64,000 nucleotides of DNA from Lunularia cruciata (lineage: Eukaryota; Streptophyta; Marchantiopsida; Lunulariales; Lunulariaceae): the NCBI GenBank assembly GCA_948567375.1, contig OX419760.1:43152001-43216000 (forward strand), written 5' to 3'. Shown here piece by piece: positions 61,011-64,000 of the stretch. The notes beneath the pieces were generated by a model, which ran no database searches, had not been told where the DNA came from, and worked only from the letters and a program-made list of their open reading frames with translations. Every line of letters begins with the position of its first letter. Within the stretch, counting starts at the first letter, position 1. The position numbers and the translations under genes are program-made.

Positions 61011-62299
61011 TCTTTCTTTTCAAATTTGGGCCATCGTGAATTTCAAATGGCAAAATTGGTGTACTGTTACATCCATCTCGCTTGCTACTGTAGTGTAATT
61101 TTTAAATACCCCATGCATGATGTGGAATGCGAGGTGCCTCTTAAATTCAGCTGTTTCTGGAGTACGTAGAGACATTAAAGGCAAACATGACAGCATTAGC
61201 CCTATCGCCTTACCTCGTGTGAAATTTAGCGTTTTGATCATAAGTACTATTATGGTGGTTAGATGGCGCATGATGTGCATAGACTAGCGTGTTTTATAAT
61301 CGTTGAGAATCTTCTGGAAGAAATATTATTTAAAATTATAGTGTGATTTCGAGTATATGTCTTGTGAGTGTATGTAGTCTGTTAGATTTCCCGAAGTTAT
61401 TTTATTTTAAAATTATTTTTGAAGAAAATTCTAAAATTCTATATTAAATGAAATAATTTGGTGACCAAAATTTCAACAAATTATATTGGCTATATTATCT
61501 TTATTCACTTGCTAAATTTATACATGAGAAATAAGTCATGATAATCAAAAAAAATTTCAATTCATAGTTCAAGATGAATAAGTGTAATATAGCTTTTCCT
61601 ATTAGTTAATGGAATATCTTTTTAGTACTTTGAAATAGCGAGATTAAAATAGAAAAGTTAAAGAAAGCTCCAAATCATGACAATATAAAGTATAGCTTCA
61701 AATTTCAACTGGATTATAACAGAATTAAATATTTAATTTTTGATTCCCTTCAAACCAAACAAGATTCTGATTTGGATAGCAAAACTACAAATATGTATAA
61801 AATAGTATAGTATTTAGAGTAAAATTTATATATAAGATATTGGCAAAAGAAGAATATTAATTTAAATATGGACATTAAGTTCTATCTAATTTACGCTTAC
61901 CCCTTTACAGTCTGCTAGTATACATGTTAATTTTTATTTTTGCAAATGACTCGGCGAAAGAAGATTTAAAGTAGTACCCAATTCTGCTTCTGCTTCTATG
62001 ATATTTAAACATACCACGGAATAAGTGCAAAACTGATTTGAAATCTACGCTATGTATTACACTTAACTGCATATCTAATTTGCTATGTATAAATCGATGA
62101 ATTTATACGTTTTACGTATGAGTTCTCTATTACTTGACTTGGACTTCCTACAAGAGCCCTTTTTCGTTTAAAGAATCGTTGAGTCAAGACGGTACGTCAA
62201 ATTCCAACCGTGCTATAAACCTTCATCTATCAATTCTGCAGTGTGTTCTCCAGCTCATGTTTATCAATCCAGAATGAAGTCAGAACTTTTCTTTTCTTC
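61011..62299. other. AT-rich spacer
   Basis: No gene recognised. Frames at 60969-61280 on both strands are without similarity. Confidence 0.4.
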
Positions 62300-62313
62300 C
62301 TTTTATGTTCAAT

Positions 62314-62382
62314 TTATGTTCTCTCCCTTGGACGGCTTGATGGGCCTTCCCATCCATTATTTTTTCTACGCGGTCGTCCTTT
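62314..62382 (+). mobile_element. 69-bp LINE tail with perfect 14-bp target duplication
   Basis: The insert holds CTCTCCCTTGGACGGCTTGA, GGGCCTTCCCATCCAT and TTTTCTACGCGGTCGTCC. CTTTTATGTTCAAT flanks it exactly at 62300-62313 and 62383-62396. It defines the family's true 3' end. Confidence 0.9.
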
Positions 62383-62396
62383 CTTTTATGTTCAAT

Positions 62397-63681
62397 CCAG
62401 ACTTTTTCAGTTCATTGGATACAGAAAGAGCGAACGTGTTTGATCTAGAAACTGTTGCTCTATCGAGATTACCTGTTTGATTGGAGAGATATCGGATTCA
62501 ATATGAAAGTTCAAGAGAGTTGATCCAAATTGCCATTGCACTTCAGAAAGAACTCGAATTGATGTTTCACAACGAAGGAACGCCTACATGCGGTTGAGAG
62601 GAGACTTCACTTACGTTTTCACAGAAGACTCATGACCGGTGCGTTTTTGAGATGTGTGGCACAGGTCTTCTTGCTAATGCAGTGTTGAGATACAAAGCTT
62701 GTCTTTTGTACAACATCAAGAGTTTAATTAAACTCAAGATCTATCTGTGAGTGAAGTCACACGGCGACTTTGCTCATAAAGCACGTGCGAAGTCTGATGA
62801 CGAAGACTGAATGCGCAGCAGTTTTGTTTTATGTTTCTGGATCGATGTGACGGATGACAGACACAGTACTGTACAGTACCAGCAAGCGAGGCATGGTGTT
62901 GCAGACATGTGTATAGGACTGAAGATGCCATTGACGCTAGTACGAAGCCCAAACCAAACTAATGTACAGGGTGCACGAGTTTCAGAAGGAGGAACCCGAG
63001 AACGATTTCGGGCCGAAAACTTTGAGTTCAATCGATTGACAGTATCAAATCGGAGTCGGTAGCCGGGTAGCGAAAACGCTTCGAGTGGTGATGAATATTC
63101 GTTGCTGAACCTACAAGTAATCGATGGTGGGGAGCACATGTTAGGCATAGCGTCATAGGGATGTGAAGCTCTGACGATTATGGCGACTTTCGACGTAAAT
63201 AACGAGAAGAGATGGACGCTAGCTCTTTTGAAGGGCACATTTTGCTGTAAACAATTGTCTCTCTTTCCAGACTGTGAAGAGTTTTGTCATCCATTCTTAC
63301 AAGCCGGCAGTCAGAGGTGTGGAACCCTAGGTTCTCAGCGTTCCAGTTGAGGCAGTTTCTCGTGTCTTCGCCATATATGAGCCACTCCGAACGGTGAACG
63401 GGGCCAGAAGTAGATACCAAAGTGTGGTGAATTTGGCAGTGATCCGTATTACTTGTGTCGCGCCAACATCTCTGCACGGTCACCTTTTGATACTGCACGA
63501 CATTTTATTGAATGGCAGCCGCCACCAATTATGAACGGCACAAACGCGTGAGTAAACTCTTAACATTGAGGTTGAGAAAAGCCGAAAATCTGCAATAGTT
63601 CTATATCAATAGTTGCCATAAGGCTCTGCTTTGAGTTTCAAGGTCAATGGAAAATAATAATAATCTGAATGGAAGTCGGAA
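62397..63681. other. downstream region of the right-edge methyltransferase
   Basis: Higher GC than the rest. The part next to 63682 is probably the methyltransferase 3' UTR on the minus strand. Minus frames at 62774-63238 and 63178-63498 show no family features. Confidence 0.35.
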
Positions 63682-64000
63682 CTATGTATCTCTCAGAATC
63701 CAATGTTTACCATCAGGCTCTACCCTGAGGCCTTTCATCCTTGCAAAAAGATCCACAGCTCGGCGCACCCCTCCCTCATTTGCACGATTGAAGTAATCGT
63801 GACCGAACATGACACCTCCTGGTTTAAGCATCGAGTATGCTGCGTTTATGTCAAGCCACGCTGAATGGAAATCGTGTGCTGCGTCCACTTCGATGAGCTC
63901 GGGCCGGATGCCCCACTCACAAAAGTATGAAATCGCTCCCGTGGTGGAGAATGGTACCGGAAGAATCAAATCAGTCAGATTCATATATTGGACATTTTTC
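63682..64000 (-). CDS. class I SAM-dependent methyltransferase, C-terminal part
   Basis: The minus-strand frame is open from the window edge to the stop at 63682. MNLTD at 63984 is probably internal, since the frame stays open upstream (KNVQYMNLTD). The segments ELIEVDAAHDFHSAW, DINAAYSMLKPGGVMFGHDY and GVRRAVDLFAR match the distal half of Methyltransf_24-type enzymes: the acidic Asp-Ala-x-His strand, the Asp after it, the LKPGG turn and the HDY that replaces the usual DD. The SAM-binding glycine loop lies outside the window. Substrate unknown. Confidence 0.75.
   Translation of the reverse strand, partial: KNVQYMNLTDLILPVPFSTTGAISYFCEWGIRPELIEVDAAHDFHSAWLDINAAYSMLKPGGVMFGHDYFNRANEGGVRRAVDLFARMKGLRVEPDGKHWILRDT

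Noticed and set aside
62774-63498. Minus-strand frames of 154 and 106 residues
   Set aside because: No family features, overlapping each other in different frames; probably 3' UTR or intergenic DNA of the right-edge gene.

Overview
This is a gene-poor, AT-rich piece of a plant nuclear genome. The evidence is three intron-containing genes with plant-type relatives: a group-F-like PP2C, the kinetochore protein SPC24, and a ROCK1-like nucleotide-sugar transporter. A fourth, a SAM-dependent methyltransferase, runs off the right edge. Ty3/gypsy, non-LTR and PIF/Harbinger remains and nested solo LTRs fill most of the rest. The transposon types hint at a non-seed streptophyte (bryophyte, lycophyte, fern or charophyte). 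That placement is inference; no species is claimed.

Layout. 1-5 kb: a non-LTR relic split by a solo LTR with a 5-bp target duplication. 5.5-9.4 kb: PP2C gene and three short retro-insertions of one LINE 3' tail. 9.4-16.6 kb: AT-rich, essentially featureless. 16.6-19.8 kb: minisatellites, a small membrane-protein ORF, an ACGT-rich repeat block and LINE fragments. 21.5-23.3 kb: SPC24, five exons, with a U12-type last intron. 24.5-27 kb: duplications and an unrecognised decayed ORF. 27.2-30.2 kb: gypsy element A on the minus strand, with a heat-shock-element-rich LTR. 30.4-36 kb: gypsy element B on the plus strand, carrying a cytosine-C5 DNA methyltransferase domain upstream of RT and a PHD finger after integrase. 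36.8-38 kb: Harbinger transposase relic. 39.4-44 kb: solo LTR, a second copy of the element-B 3' end, and gypsy C inserted in that copy. 44-51 kb: purine-rich tandem repeats, a LINE copy and a solo LTR. 52.6-56.4 kb: the ROCK1-like gene, seven exons. 58.2-60.8 kb: the fullest LINE copy. 63.7 kb to the end: methyltransferase.

How it fits together. The host genes are unrelated housekeeping or signalling genes, not a cluster. The most unusual content is element B, a retrotransposon that appears to have carried its own DNA methyltransferase and a chromatin-reader finger. It is now decayed, mostly by TAG and TGA stops, a pattern expected if methylated CHG and CG cytosines deaminated. The second notable system is a LINE family whose 3' tail has been re-inserted as pieces as short as about 27 bp, several with target-site duplications. 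Exon boundaries were set by reading frame, splice dinucleotides and remembered family alignments; no search was run.
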